Shown: positions 10,988 to 20,067, numbered from the stretch's first letter. The stretch: DNA of 64,000 nt from Neisseria meningitidis (GCF_900638555.1 NZ_LR134525.1:496001-560000), one strand, 5' to 3'. Program-made: numbers and translations. Notes: generated by a model not told the origin, from the letters alone.

Positions 10988-12544
10988 ATGGATTTCAGTT
11001 GGTTGGCAGAACCGCATACCTGGATAGGTTTTGCCACGCTTTTGGTGTTGGAAGTTGTATTGGGGATAGACAATCTTGTCTTTGTGGCGATTTTGGCAAA
11101 CAAGGTCCAGCCCGCACGGCGCGACCGCGCACGGATTATCGGGCTGGGGCTGGCAGTCGTCATCCGCATCATTATGCTTGCTTTTATGGCGCACATCATC
11201 ACGCTGACCGAGCCGCTGTTCCAAATCGGCGGCCTCGCCGTTTCCGGCAAGGACATGATTATGCTCGCGGGCGGTATTTTCCTGCTTTACAAAGCCACCA
11301 CCGAACTGCATGAACGCCTCGAAGGGCACAACCGTTTTACCGTTGCCGACAACCAAAAAAAACACGCGCCGTTTTGGGGCGTGGTCGCGCAAATCCTGAT
11401 ACTGGATGCCGTGTTTTCCATCGATTCGGTCATTACTGCGGTGGCGATGGTCGATCATATCGTCGTGGCGATGGGTGCGGTCGTCGTCGCGATGGCGGTG
11501 ATGATTTCCGCCAGCAAACTCTTGACCGAATTTGTAGACAGACACCCTACCGTCGTGATGCTCTGCCTTGGTTTTTTGTTGATGATCGGTTTCAGCCTGA
11601 TTGCCGAAGCCTTCCATTTCCACATTCCCAAAGGCTACCTCTACGCCGCCATCGGCTTCTCGATTTTAATCGAACTGTTTAACCAGATTTCCCAGCGCAA
11701 CAGCCGCAAAAACGACTACATCGGCAGCTCGTGGCGCAAGCGCACCGCCGAAAACGTTTTGGGTATGATGGGCATACGCGAAAGCGTGCTTGCCGATGCG
11801 GGCGGCGAATCCGGGGACGACGCGCATTTTGAAGAAAACGAAAAATCGATGATACGCAGCGTGCTGACGCTTGCCGAACGCCCGATTATGGGGGTGATGA
11901 TCCCACGCCGCGACATCGAACGGCTGGACATTTCCCAAAGCCGCGAAGAACAGTGTGCCCAACTGCAAAACACGCCTTACAGCCGCCTGCTCGTTGTCGG
12001 TAAGGCGGGCGTGGACGAACCTTTGGGCTACATCAACAAAAAAGACCTGCTGTCCCAACTGCTGGAAACAGGCGGTCTCGACATTCAGACGGCATTGCGC
12101 CAGCCACTCGTCCTGCCCGACAGCACCACCGCGCTGGGCGCAATCGAACTCTTCCGCCAAAGCAGCGCGGATTATGCTTTGGTGGTGGACGAGTTCGGCG
12201 CGGTATTGGGCATGGTAACCATGAAAGACCTGCTCGAAACCATCGCAGGCGAGTTCCCCGAAGAATTTGAGCGCGAAGAAGAACCAGCCGTTCAGGGGAA
12301 TCCCGATGAAAGCCTGACGATGGAAGGCGCGTTGGAATATGTGGAACTCGCACCGCAACTCAACCTGCCGCAGCAGGAGGAAGATGCCGATTTCCATACG
12401 GTTGCCGGGCTGATTATGGAAGAATTGCAAACCATCCCCGATGTCGGCGATTTTGCCGATTTCCACGGCTGGCGGTTTGAAGTGGTCGAAAAAGAAGGGC
12501 AGCGCATCGAGCGGGTCAAAATCACCAAATTGCCCGAAGAATAA
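10988..12544 (+). CDS. TerC-family membrane protein with CBS and CorC/HlyC domains
   Basis: 518 residues. An N-terminal TerC domain has about seven membrane helices (residues 10-230) and the conserved acidic motif LEVVLGIDNLVF. Next comes a linker and a CBS pair (about 290-420, starting near MIPRRDIERLDI). A CorC_HlyC transporter-associated domain (about 430-515, FHTVAGLIMEELQTIPDVGD) is last. The family is often annotated UPF0053 or hemolysin-like; TerC members are linked to manganese or other metal export and exoenzyme metalation. The ATG at 10988 gives the usual N-terminus; a TTG at 10964 preserves the frame. surE follows after 16 bp, probably in one operon. Confidence 0.85.
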   Translation: MDFSWLAEPHTWIGFATLLVLEVVLGIDNLVFVAILANKVQPARRDRARIIGLGLAVVIRIIMLAFMAHIITLTEPLFQIGGLAVSGKDMIMLAGGIFLLYKATTELHERLEGHNRFTVADNQKKHAPFWGVVAQILILDAVFSIDSVITAVAMVDHIVVAMGAVVVAMAVMISASKLLTEFVDRHPTVVMLCLGFLLMIGFSLIAEAFHFHIPKGYLYAAIGFSILIELFNQISQRNSRKNDYIGSSWRKRTAENVLGMMGIRESVLADAGGESGDDAHFEENEKSMIRSVLTLAERPIMGVMIPRRDIERLDISQSREEQCAQLQNTPYSRLLVVGKAGVDEPLGYINKKDLLSQLLETGGLDIQTALRQPLVLPDSTTALGAIELFRQSSADYALVVDEFGAVLGMVTMKDLLETIAGEFPEEFEREEEPAVQGNPDESLTMEGALEYVELAPQLNLPQQEEDADFHTVAGLIMEELQTIPDVGDFADFHGWRFEVVEKEGQRIERVKITKLPEE

Positions 12545-12560
12545 GCATTCAGGATAGAAA

Positions 12561-13307
12561 ATGAACGTTTTGATTTCCAACGACGACGGCTACCTCTCCG
12601 AAGGTATTGCCGTTTTGGCGCGCGTTACGGCGGAATTTGCCAACGTCAGGGTGGTTGCGCCCGAACGCGACAGGAGCGGGGTCAGCAATTCGCTGACGCT
12701 GGAACGCCCTTTGCAGTTGAAACAGGCGCAAAACGGGTTCTACTATGTCAACGGCACGCCGACCGACTGTATCCACATCGGGCAGTCTGTATTTTCGGAT
12801 TTTCAGGCCGATTTTGTCTTTTCGGGCATCAACCGGGGCGCGAATATGGGGGACGACACGCTTTATTCGGGGACGGTTGCGGCGGCAACCGAAGCCTACC
12901 TTATGGGCATACCCGCTGTGGCGTTTTCCTTAAACGACGCTTCCGGACGCTATTGGGCAACCGCAGAAAAGGCACTGTGGACATTGTTGGCGCATTTTTT
13001 CAAAAACCCCCCGCAGTCCCCTATTTTGTGGAACATCAATATCCCCGCCGTCGAGCCGGAAGATGTGCGGGGCATTAAAATCGCCCGTTTGGGCAGGAGG
13101 CATCACGGTCAGAACGTCATCCCCGCGCGCAATCCGCGCGGCGAACAGATTTATTGGATAGGCCCGGTAGGCAGGGTTTCCGACAAAGAAGAGGGAACGG
13201 ATTTCGGTGAATGCGGCGCAGGTTTCATTACCGTAACGCCGCTGCAAATCGACCTGACCGCCTATCCGGACATGGCGGAAACAGCGGCGTTCTGGCATGC
13301 GGACTGA
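12561..13307 (+). CDS. surE: 5'/3'-nucleotidase SurE
   Basis: 248 residues. The N-terminal metal-binding signature [15 protein letters not shown] carries the paired Asp residues, with the second metal ligand in [19 protein letters not shown] near residue 90. SurE is a stationary-phase survival nucleoside-monophosphate phosphatase. In many proteobacteria it precedes pcm/nlpD/rpoS; here it is followed by a Correia element and then nlpD, and no rpoS is seen. Confidence 0.93.
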   Translation: MNVLISNDDGYLSEGIAVLARVTAEFANVRVVAPERDRSGVSNSLTLERPLQLKQAQNGFYYVNGTPTDCIHIGQSVFSDFQADFVFSGINRGANMGDDTLYSGTVAAATEAYLMGIPAVAFSLNDASGRYWATAEKALWTLLAHFFKNPPQSPILWNINIPAVEPEDVRGIKIARLGRRHHGQNVIPARNPRGEQIYWIGPVGRVSDKEEGTDFGECGAGFITVTPLQIDLTAYPDMAETAAFWHAD

Positions 13308-13320
13308 CCGTTTCATCAAA

Positions 13321-13475
13321 TATAGTGGATTAACAAAAACCAGTACGGCGTTGCCTCGCCTTAGCTCAAAGAGAACGATTCTCTAAGGTGCTGAAGCACC
13401 AAGTGAATCGGTTCCGTACTATTTGTACTGTCTGCGGCTTCGTCGCCTTGTCCTGATTTTTGTTAATCCACTATA
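13321..13475. repeat. Correia element between surE and nlpD (155 bp)
   Basis: A complete long-class element starting 14 bp after the surE stop, separating surE from nlpD. Confidence 0.95.
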
Positions 13476-13562
13476 CCGTCGGGCTTTGCGCTTGAGAAGA
13501 ACGCGCATTTTTATTATGATATACCGCATTCAGGCTATATATCGGAACATGAAGGTTATCTT

Positions 13563-14810
13563 ATGTTGAAACAAACGACACTTTTGGCGGCTTGCGCCTC
13601 CTTTGCCGCACTGTTGGGCGGTTGTGCTACCCAGCAGCCTGCCCCCGTCATTGCAGGCAATTCAGGTATGCAGGACGCGCCGTCTTCGGCAGTTTACAAC
13701 AACCCCTATGGAGCAACGCCGTACAGCCCGGCTCCTGCCGGCGATGCGCCTTATGTGCCGCCGGTGCAAAGCGCGCCGGTTTATACGCCTCCTGCTTATG
13801 TTCCGCCGTCTGCACCTGCCGTTTCGGGTACATACGTTCCTTCTTACGCACCCGTCGACATCAACGCGGCGACGCATACTATTGTGCGCGGCGACACGGT
13901 GTACAACATTTCCAAACGCTACCATATCTCTCAAGACGATTTCCGTGCGTGGAACGGCATGACCGACAATACGTTGAGCATCGGTCAGATTGTTAAAGTC
14001 AAACCGGCAGGATATGCCGCACCGAAAGCCGCAGCCGTAAAAAGCAGGCCCGCCGTACCGGCTGCCGCGCAACCGCCCGTACAGTCCGCACCCGTCGACA
14101 TCAACGCGGCGACGCATACTATTGTGCGCGGCGACACGGTGTACAACATTTCCAAACGCTACCATATCTCTCAAGACGATTTCCGTGCGTGGAACGGCAT
14201 GACCGACAATACGTTGAGCATCGGTCAGATTGTTAAAGTCAAACCGGCAGGATATGCCGCACCGAAAACCTCAGCCGTAGAAAGCAGGCCCGCCGTACCG
14301 GCTGCCGTGCAAACCCCTGTGAAACCCGCCGCGCAACCGCCTGTGCAGTCCGCGCCGCAACCTGCCGCGCCCGCTGCGGAAAATAAAGCGGTTCCCGCGC
14401 CCGCCCCGCAATCTCCTGCCGCTTCGCCTTCCGGCACGCGTTCGGTCGGCGGCATTGTTTGGCAGCGTCCGACGCAAGGTAAAGTGGTTGCCGATTTCGG
14501 CGGCAACAACAAGGGTGTCGATATTGCCGGTAATGCGGGACAGCCCGTTTTGGCGGCGGCTGACGGCAAAGTGGTTTATGCAGGTTCCGGTTTGAGGGGA
14601 TACGGCAATCTGGTCATCATCCAGCATAATTCTTCCTTCCTGACCGCATACGGGCACAACCAAAAATTGCTGGTCGGTGAAGGCCAGCAGGTCAAACGCG
14701 GGCAGCAGGTCGCTTTGATGGGCAATACCGACGCTTCCAGAACGCAGCTTCATTTCGAGGTGCGGCAAAACGGCAAACCGGTTAACCCGAACAGCTATAT
14801 CGCGTTCTGA
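13563..14810 (+). CDS. nlpD: NlpD-type LysM/M23 lipoprotein with duplicated LysM
   Basis: 415 residues. The lipoprotein signal ends at LLGGC (Cys21). A Pro/Ala/Tyr-rich segment is followed by two nearly identical LysM domains (about residues 104-150 and 184-230; HTIVRGDTVYNISKRY and FRAWNGMTDNTLSIGQ in each), a second Pro/Ala linker and a C-terminal M23/LytM domain (about 305-412; GVDIAGNAGQPVLAAADG, YGNLVIIQH, LHFEVRQNGKPVNP). It acts in the periplasm on peptidoglycan or as an amidase activator. The C-terminal domain shows GVDIAG where the first zinc ligand His of active M23 enzymes (H-x3-D) would lie, so it is likely a regulator. The LysM duplication is a direct repeat with a 240-bp period. 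Confidence 0.92.
   Translation: MLKQTTLLAACASFAALLGGCATQQPAPVIAGNSGMQDAPSSAVYNNPYGATPYSPAPAGDAPYVPPVQSAPVYTPPAYVPPSAPAVSGTYVPSYAPVDINAATHTIVRGDTVYNISKRYHISQDDFRAWNGMTDNTLSIGQIVKVKPAGYAAPKAAAVKSRPAVPAAAQPPVQSAPVDINAATHTIVRGDTVYNISKRYHISQDDFRAWNGMTDNTLSIGQIVKVKPAGYAAPKTSAVESRPAVPAAVQTPVKPAAQPPVQSAPQPAAPAAENKAVPAPAPQSPAASPSGTRSVGGIVWQRPTQGKVVADFGGNNKGVDIAGNAGQPVLAAADGKVVYAGSGLRGYGNLVIIQHNSSFLTAYGHNQKLLVGEGQQVKRGQQVALMGNTDASRTQLHFEVRQNGKPVNPNSYIAF
13851..14274 (+). repeat. 240-bp-period direct repeat encoding the LysM pair
   Basis: The segment beginning CCCGTCGACATCAACGCGGC at 13851 recurs from 14091, with about 180 bp apparently identical before divergence. The spacing is a multiple of three, so gain or loss of a copy stays in frame. 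Confidence 0.9.
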
Positions 14811-14833
14811 CTTTCTGCCTGAAATCAAATTGG

Positions 14834-14866
14834 AAATGCCGTCTGAAAGGTTTTCAGACGGCATTT
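14834..14866 (+). terminator. DUS hairpin terminator after nlpD
   Basis: AAATGCCGTCTGAAA / TTTCAGACGGCATTT followed by further T residues. Confidence 0.8.
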
Positions 14867-14939
14867 TTGTTTTTGGCGGCTGTGTTTTCAAATTATTCGG
14901 AAGGGATGGGGCATATAAATTTGTTTGACTGTGTTTGGG

Positions 14940-15095
14940 TATAGTGGATTAACAAAAATCAGGACAAGGCGACGAAGCCGCAGACAGTACAGATAGTACG
15001 GAACCGATTCACTTGGTGCTTCAGCACCTTAGAGAATCGTTCTCTTTGAGCTAAGGCGAGGCAACGCCGTACTGGTTTGAATTTAATCCACTATA
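14940..15095. repeat. Correia element downstream of nlpD (156 bp)
   Basis: A full element in the opposite orientation to the one before nlpD. Its right inverted repeat is of the variant type ending GAATTTAATCCACTATA. Confidence 0.93.
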
Positions 15096-15170
15096 TTTGC
15101 TTGATTTCATCCGTTTGCAATGGAAACGGATGGCGCGATGTGCCTGTCTTTCAGACGGCATAGTCCGCCG

Positions 15171-15653
15171 TCAGCAGCCGCAGGACATGTCTTCAGAGGC
15201 TTGCAGGCTGATGTCTCTGCGTTTTTTGGCTTTTTCGTAGCGGCAGCGTTGGCGGTCGGTCAGGATTTCCAGCGGAGGGACAGGGACGGGTTTGCCGTCT
15301 TTGACCGCAACCATCGTGAAGTAGCAGCTGTTGGTATGGCGGATTTCGCCGGTGCGGATGTTTTGTGCTTCGACACGGATGCCGATTTCCATCGAGGTGC
15401 GTCCCGTGTAGTTGACAGCGGCGTAAAAGGTAACCAAATCGCCGATGTGGATGGGTTCTTTAAACAGGACTTTGTCAACCGACAGGGTAACGCAATAATT
15501 GCCGCTGTAACGGCTGGCGCAGGAATAGGCGACTTGGTCGAGCAGGAGCAGGAGTTCGCCGCCGTGTACGTTGCCGCTGAAATTGGCGGTGTCCGGCATC
15601 ATCAGTTCGGACATAATGAGTTCGTGGGAAGGCAGTTGGCGTTGTTGTGTCAT
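15171..15653 (-). CDS. Acyl-CoA thioesterase, hot-dog fold (YciA/BFIT-like)
   Basis: 160 residues with the single-domain hot-dog hallmarks: MMPDTANFSGNVHGGELLLLLDQVAY (HGG in the substrate helix, Asp catalytic) near residue 18-43, then VDKVLFKEPIHIGDLV and TGRTSMEIGIRVEAQNIRTGE. These enzymes hydrolyse acyl-CoA in the cytoplasm. The basic tail ends in Cys-Gly-Cys, which is unusual. Chain-length preference cannot be read from sequence. Confidence 0.88.
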   Translation of the reverse strand: MTQQRQLPSHELIMSELMMPDTANFSGNVHGGELLLLLDQVAYSCASRYSGNYCVTLSVDKVLFKEPIHIGDLVTFYAAVNYTGRTSMEIGIRVEAQNIRTGEIRHTNSCYFTMVAVKDGKPVPVPPLEILTDRQRCRYEKAKKRRDISLQASEDMSCGC

Positions 15654-15773
15654 AGTGTACCTGTTTTAAGAAAGGGTGTTTTGAAATGGGTGCGGGGAAA
15701 TTTTAGGGAATGGGGAAGTGGAATTCAAGCTAAAAAAAGCTATGATGGGATAGTCTGCCGAAATGGACCGCCG

Positions 15774-15803
15774 ATGCCGTCTGAAGCCTTCAGACGGCAT
15801 TTT
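15774..15803. terminator. DUS hairpin terminator of the small membrane-protein gene
   Basis: ATGCCGTCTGAAG / CTTCAGACGGCAT, between the convergent ends of this part of the map. It lies 3 bp beyond the stop of the 53-residue gene to its right. Confidence 0.7.
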
Positions 15804-15805
15804 GT

Positions 15806-15967
15806 TTAGGAAAGCCAAAAACGGAAGACCAGGAAAAACACGAGTGCCAATACGCCCGCCCAAACGACGAGCATGAATCCAGCAACTGCCCGTCCCATAC
15901 GGTAAACCGGGTTTTTGCGTTCGTCTTCGATGGGGGAGGTGTGGTGTTTTTCGGGTTGTCCGGACAT
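15806..15967 (-). CDS. Small single-pass membrane protein
   Basis: 53 residues from the ATG at 15967 (MSGQPEKHHTSPIEDE...). A polar N-terminus is followed by one hydrophobic helix (about residues 26-50). GAGAAC upstream can serve as the ribosome site. I do not recognise the family. It lies downstream of recX on the same strand with about 73 bp between. Confidence 0.6.
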   Translation of the reverse strand: MSGQPEKHHTSPIEDERKNPVYRMGRAVAGFMLVVWAGVLALVFFLVFRFWLS

Positions 15968-16040
15968 TTTGTTCTCAATCGGAAAAGTTGGAAACGGGCG
16001 TAAGGTTATGTTGCCGTGCAAAAAGATTCAAGAAGGAAGG

Positions 16041-16502
16041 TCAGCAGCCGTCTTCCCAATTTTCGTCCCAAGCGTGTTTCAATGCCGTCTGAACGGTATC
16101 GGCATCGAATCCGCGATAGGCGAGGAAACGCGCCTGTTTTTGTTTTTCTTTGAGGTCGGCGGCGGGGTGTTTGAATTTTTTACGCAACACGGCTATGGCG
16201 GCCAGTTTTTCGCTTGAGCGGTCGGGAAGCAGGTTGCGGCTGGTTTCTTCATCTATGCCCTGTTGCGCCAAAGCCTGTTTCAGCCTCAATGAACCGTGTT
16301 TGCGGCTTTTGCTGCGGATATAGGCTTCGGCATAGCGCAAATCCGACTGCCAGTTGCGTTCGGCAAATTCGTTTAACACGTTTTCCAACTCCTCTTCGCT
16401 TTCGGCGTGCGGTGCAAGTTTGCGTTTCAGACCGATGCGGCTGAGTTCTTGGCGCGAGAGGATGTCCATCGCGCGGGCGCGTAGGGATTTTTGCGGTTTC
16501 AT
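16041..16502 (-). CDS. recX: RecA regulator RecX
   Basis: 153 residues, all-helical, with RecX three-helix repeats: RAMDILSRQELSRIGLKRKL near the start, WQSDLRYAEAYIRSKSRKHGSLRLKQALAQQGI in the middle (the conserved YA..Y...R...G...L...L pattern) and ARFLAYRGFDADTVQTAL at the end. RecX modulates RecA filaments; in gonococci it enhances RecA activity. It is not adjacent to recA here (about 39 kb away). Confidence 0.93.
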   Translation of the reverse strand: MKPQKSLRARAMDILSRQELSRIGLKRKLAPHAESEEELENVLNEFAERNWQSDLRYAEAYIRSKSRKHGSLRLKQALAQQGIDEETSRNLLPDRSSEKLAAIAVLRKKFKHPAADLKEKQKQARFLAYRGFDADTVQTALKHAWDENWEDGC

Positions 16503-16569
16503 GGCGGCGGTTTCGGCGTGGGGCAGGTTTCAGACGGCATAGCGGCGCAAACCGGAGCCGTCCGAATGC

Positions 16570-17277
16570 CTACTCTTCTTTGTTTTTCTGAGGTTGCAGG
16601 TTTTCGTAAATTTCGGGCAGCGAGCCGATAATCCAGTCGGGGCGGGTCGCATCGTCTTGCGAGAGCAGCGTCATATCGCCGTAACCGAAGGTAACGCCGA
16701 CGCTCAGGCAGCCGGCGGCTTTGGCGGCGATGATGTCGTTGCGCGAGTCGCCGACCATAACCATGTTTGCAACATCGATACCCAAAACTTCGGCGGCGTG
16801 CCGCAGCGGCAGGGGGCTGGGTTTTTTCTCGGGCAGGCTGTCGCCGCCGAGTATCAGGCTGAAGTAGTCGGCAAGTCCGAGCTGTTTCAACAGTTCGACG
16901 GCAAGGATTTCGTTTTTATTGGTAATGACTGCCAGCGGGATGCCCAAAGATTTGAGCAATGCCAGCCCGGTTGCGGTTTCGGGATAGGGGCGGGTGAAGA
17001 CGCTCAAATGGTCGCGGTAGTATTTCATATAGGATACGAAACCTTTTTCCCACAGTTCGGAATCGGCTTCGCGGTCGCGGTCGTTGGTGAGGACGCGGTG
17101 AACCAGTTTGCCGATGCCGTCGCCCACATAGCTTTCGACCACTTTGGCGGGCAGCGGTTTCATACCGAGTTGTTCCAACATCGCTTCTGCGGCGGCGGCA
17201 AGGTCGGGGACGGAATCGCACAGTGTGCCGTCCAAATCGAAGGCGACGGCTTGGACGTGTTCGATGGCTGCATTCAT
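16570..17277 (-). CDS. gph: Phosphoglycolate phosphatase, HAD superfamily
   Basis: 235 residues. HAD motif I is FDLDGTLCDSV near residue 14, motif II ITNKNE near 117, the motif III lysine lies in LPEKKPSPLPLRHA near 150, and motif IV is MVGDSRNDIIAAKAAG near 174. It removes 2-phosphoglycolate, for example from 3'-end repair. Its stop lies about 67 bp from the recX start on the same strand, so the two may be co-transcribed. Confidence 0.9.
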   Translation of the reverse strand: MNAAIEHVQAVAFDLDGTLCDSVPDLAAAAEAMLEQLGMKPLPAKVVESYVGDGIGKLVHRVLTNDRDREADSELWEKGFVSYMKYYRDHLSVFTRPYPETATGLALLKSLGIPLAVITNKNEILAVELLKQLGLADYFSLILGGDSLPEKKPSPLPLRHAAEVLGIDVANMVMVGDSRNDIIAAKAAGCLSVGVTFGYGDMTLLSQDDATRPDWIIGSLPEIYENLQPQKNKEE

Positions 17278-17683
17278 AATCTGATTTCCTGTCGGGTTGA
17301 AAGGGTTTATTTTAACATCGTTTGCACAGGGCTTCTAATGTATAGATTGTTAACAATCGCAACAGGTTTTGCAGGCGGTGTTTTCGGATTTCGGGGCGGA
17401 ATCGGGCAAGGGTTTGAAATCCCAGCGATGTTCCAATTAAATTTTTAAAAAATAAAAGGATGCCTATATCTTTATTTAATTGGACATTTATTTTTCGGAT
17501 GCGCGCGCTGCTTTTTCAGGCGGAGTCCGGGCTGATTCCGTGCGGCTTGAAAAATAAAATCATATATAGATTAATCAAATCGGGCTTATGCCGACTACAC
17601 GCTATTACATTTTGTCGGGAAATTGGTTATAGTAATGAGCGAAATGCACGCCCCTGAAAATCTTTTTGTGAAAAGGAAGCAAA
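17278..17683. other. Intergenic region between gph and gluD
   Basis: 406 bp of AT-rich sequence between divergent genes. No convincing ORF. The gluD promoter lies at its right end. Confidence 0.6.
17605..17633 (+). promoter_or_regulatory. Sigma-70-type promoter for gluD
   Basis: TTACAT and TATAGT separated by exactly 17 bp, about 50 bp upstream of the gluD ATG, which is itself preceded by an AAAAGGA ribosome site. Confidence 0.55.
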
Positions 17684-18949
17684 ATGTCTGAAGCCCTTGC
17701 AAAAGAAACCCTCAATCCGTTTGAAATCGCGCGCAAACAGGTCAAAACCGCCTGCGACCGGCTGAAAACCGATCCGGCCGTTTATGAAATCCTGAAGAGT
17801 CCGACCCGCGTGTTGGAAGTCAATTTCCCCGTCAAACTCGACGACGGCACGGTCAAAACCTTCACGGGCTACCGTTCGCAACACAACAACGCCGTCGGCC
17901 CCTATAAAGGCGGCGTGCGCTTCCATCCCGGTGTGAATCTGGACGAAGTCAAAGCCTTGTCAATTTGGATGACCATCAAATGCTGCGTTGCGGGTATTCC
18001 TTATGGCGGCGGCAAAGGCGGCATTACCTTGGATCCGCGCGATTATTCCGAGGCGGAACTGGAACGCATCGCCCGCGCTTATTCCGAAGCCATTTCTCCG
18101 CTGATCGGCGAGAAAATCGATATTCCCGCCCCCGATGTGAACACCAACGGCAAAATCATGTCTTGGATGGTTGATGCCTATGAAAACGTGGTGAAACATT
18201 CTGCACCGGGCGTATTTACCGGTAAACCGGTTGAGTTCGGCGGCTCTTTGGCGCGTACCGAAGCCACGGGTTACGGCGTGAACCTCGCCGCCGTCCAAGC
18301 CTTGGAAAAACTGGGCAAAGACGTGAAGGGTGCCACTTACGCCATTCAAGGTTTCGGTAATGTCGGTTACCACACAGGTTATTACGCGCATCAATCCGGC
18401 GCGAAAGTCGTTGCGGTTTCTACTGTTGACGTTGCCATTTACAACGAAAACGGCTTGGATATGGAAGCTTTGTTTAAAGAGTTCCAAGAAAAAGGCTTCA
18501 TCACCAACGAAGCCGGTTACGGCAAGGAAATTACCAACGCCGAACTTTTGGCTTTGGATGTGGACGTACTCGCCCCTTGCGCGCTGGAAAATCAACTGAC
18601 TTCTGAAAACGCCGGTAAAGTCCGCGCGAAAATCGTGGTCGAAGGCGCGAACGGCCCGACTACGCCCGAAGCCGACGTTATCCTGCGTCAAAACGGCGTA
18701 TTGGTCGTGCCCGATATTTTGGCGAACTGCGGCGGCGTGGTGGTATCTTATTTTGAATGGGTACAAAATCTGCAAGGCTATTATTGGGAGTTTGACGAAG
18801 TTCAGGAAAAAGAAACCGTCGTCCTGCGCCGTGCGTTCCGCGATATATGGAACTTGGCGCAAGAGTATGATGTCGATTTGCGAACCGCGTCTTACATGAT
18901 GAGTATCCGCCGTGTTGAAAAAGCGATGAAACTGCGCGGTTGGTATTGA
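17684..18949 (+). CDS. gluD: Glutamate dehydrogenase
   Basis: 421 residues, the size of the hexameric small GDH class. Motifs: the substrate-binding lysines in GPYKGGVRFHP (near 67) and the catalytic lysine region PYGGGKGGI (near 105), the PAPDVNTN segment, and a Rossmann nucleotide motif GFGNVGYHTG near residue 223. It interconverts glutamate and 2-oxoglutarate. Neisseria carries two GDHs; this locus is the one I recall as NAD-linked (GluD), but the specificity is not proven from sequence. Confidence 0.9.
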   Translation: MSEALAKETLNPFEIARKQVKTACDRLKTDPAVYEILKSPTRVLEVNFPVKLDDGTVKTFTGYRSQHNNAVGPYKGGVRFHPGVNLDEVKALSIWMTIKCCVAGIPYGGGKGGITLDPRDYSEAELERIARAYSEAISPLIGEKIDIPAPDVNTNGKIMSWMVDAYENVVKHSAPGVFTGKPVEFGGSLARTEATGYGVNLAAVQALEKLGKDVKGATYAIQGFGNVGYHTGYYAHQSGAKVVAVSTVDVAIYNENGLDMEALFKEFQEKGFITNEAGYGKEITNAELLALDVDVLAPCALENQLTSENAGKVRAKIVVEGANGPTTPEADVILRQNGVLVVPDILANCGGVVVSYFEWVQNLQGYYWEFDEVQEKETVVLRRAFRDIWNLAQEYDVDLRTASYMMSIRRVEKAMKLRGWY

Positions 18950-18960
18950 TGTTTGAACAA

Positions 18961-18993
18961 AAAATGCCGTCTGAAGCCTTCAGGCGGCATTTT
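18961..18993. terminator. DUS hairpin between convergent gluD and the DUF4198 gene
   Basis: AAAATGCCGTCTGAAG / CTTCAGGCGGCATTTTT (one mismatched base in the second copy). It can terminate both converging genes. Confidence 0.75.
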
Positions 18994-19006
18994 TGTGCGG
19001 GCGGGA

Positions 19007-19813
19007 TTAATGGTGAGAATGGCCGATTTGGAAGGTTAAAGTTGAGTAGTTCGCCTGTTTTTGGCACACGCTTTGATCGGGGAAGTCGGCTTTGTGTTCG
19101 ACACTGGCTTTCCAAAAGCCTTGGCGCAAGGGGATGATGTCCACTTCGCCTTTGCCGTCGGTGGTGTCGGAGAAAGCCTGTGCTTCGGTTTTGTGCGTTT
19201 TGCTGCGGTCGCTGGTGTCGAAGCCGTCAAAGGTGGCGGTAACGGTGGCATTGGGCAGCGGTTCGCCACGGAACAGAACGCGGACTTTGAAGCGTTCGCC
19301 TACGTGAATGTTGGCGGGATTGTCCAGCGGGACGATTTCCAAGTTTTGTCCGACCGGTTTGGTGATGATGGCGGTGTCCGCGCTTTCGTGTCCGACGTTG
19401 ACGATGTTTTTGCCGAACATTCGGGTTTGTTCGCAATAGCTTGCGTCAGGCATTTGTTTGATGCCCGCCTGTTTCCAGCCTGCTTTGTTTTTTGACCAGA
19501 AAGTAGGCTGATATTCGGCGATGACGAGGTAACTGCCGTCCTTAACGGGACGGTTGCTTCGGTACTGGTAGTTGTATGTGCCGCGTTGAATCATGTTTTC
19601 CTTGCCTTTTTCGGTAACCAGCTGCATCGGTTTGCTGAAGATGTGCAGGCGGTCTTTGGCGATGGGTTCGAGTTCGGGAAATTCGCCGTAGCCCAAGTCG
19701 GCTTTAAGGTATTCGCCGCCGTGCGTGTGGGCGGTTTCGACCCAGACGCGGTGGGCGTGGGCGGATGCGGCAAATAGGGCGGAAACGGCGAGCAGTGTCA
19801 ATGTTTTCTTCAT
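19007..19813 (-). CDS. DUF4198 periplasmic protein, probably zinc-regulated
   Basis: 268 residues. A signal peptide ends near SAHA|HRVWVE. The mature protein starts with a His-containing segment (HRVWVETAHTHGGEYL) and ends in HSHH, suggesting metal contact. Two cysteines (SYCEQT, SVCQKQ) may form a disulfide. The DUF4198 family is often found with nickel/cobalt or zinc functions; its exact role is unknown. A perfect 9-3-9 palindrome upstream fits a Zur operator, so expression is probably induced by zinc shortage, as is reported for tdfH at the left end of the window. Confidence 0.8.
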   Translation of the reverse strand: MKKTLTLLAVSALFAASAHAHRVWVETAHTHGGEYLKADLGYGEFPELEPIAKDRLHIFSKPMQLVTEKGKENMIQRGTYNYQYRSNRPVKDGSYLVIAEYQPTFWSKNKAGWKQAGIKQMPDASYCEQTRMFGKNIVNVGHESADTAIITKPVGQNLEIVPLDNPANIHVGERFKVRVLFRGEPLPNATVTATFDGFDTSDRSKTHKTEAQAFSDTTDGKGEVDIIPLRQGFWKASVEHKADFPDQSVCQKQANYSTLTFQIGHSHH

Positions 19814-19844
19814 GGTGCAGCCTTTGTCTCGTGTGGGTTAAAGA

Positions 19845-19865
19845 TTTTGTTATGTTATAACAAAA
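19845..19865. promoter_or_regulatory. Zur-like operator
   Basis: TTTTGTTAT-GTT-ATAACAAAA, a perfect inverted repeat containing the TGTTAT-N3-ATAACA core of neisserial and enterobacterial Zur boxes. It lies 32 bp upstream of the DUF4198 start codon. Confidence 0.75.
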
Positions 19866-19912
19866 TAGGTATCGTGTGAAGACGGATTTGCTGTCTGAAA
19901 ACTGTCTTTTTG

Positions 19913-20067
19913 TATAGTGGATTAACAAAAACCGGTACGGCGTTGCCTCGCCTTAGCTCAAAGAGAACGATTCTCTAAGGTGCTGAAGCACCAAGTGAAT
20001 CGGTTCCGTACTGTTTGTACTGTCTGCGGCTTCGTCGCCTTGTCCTGATTTTTGTTAATCCACTATA
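19913..20067. repeat. Correia element (full, 155 bp)
   Basis: A complete long-class element in the gap between the DUF4198 gene and the tautomerase gene. Confidence 0.94.
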
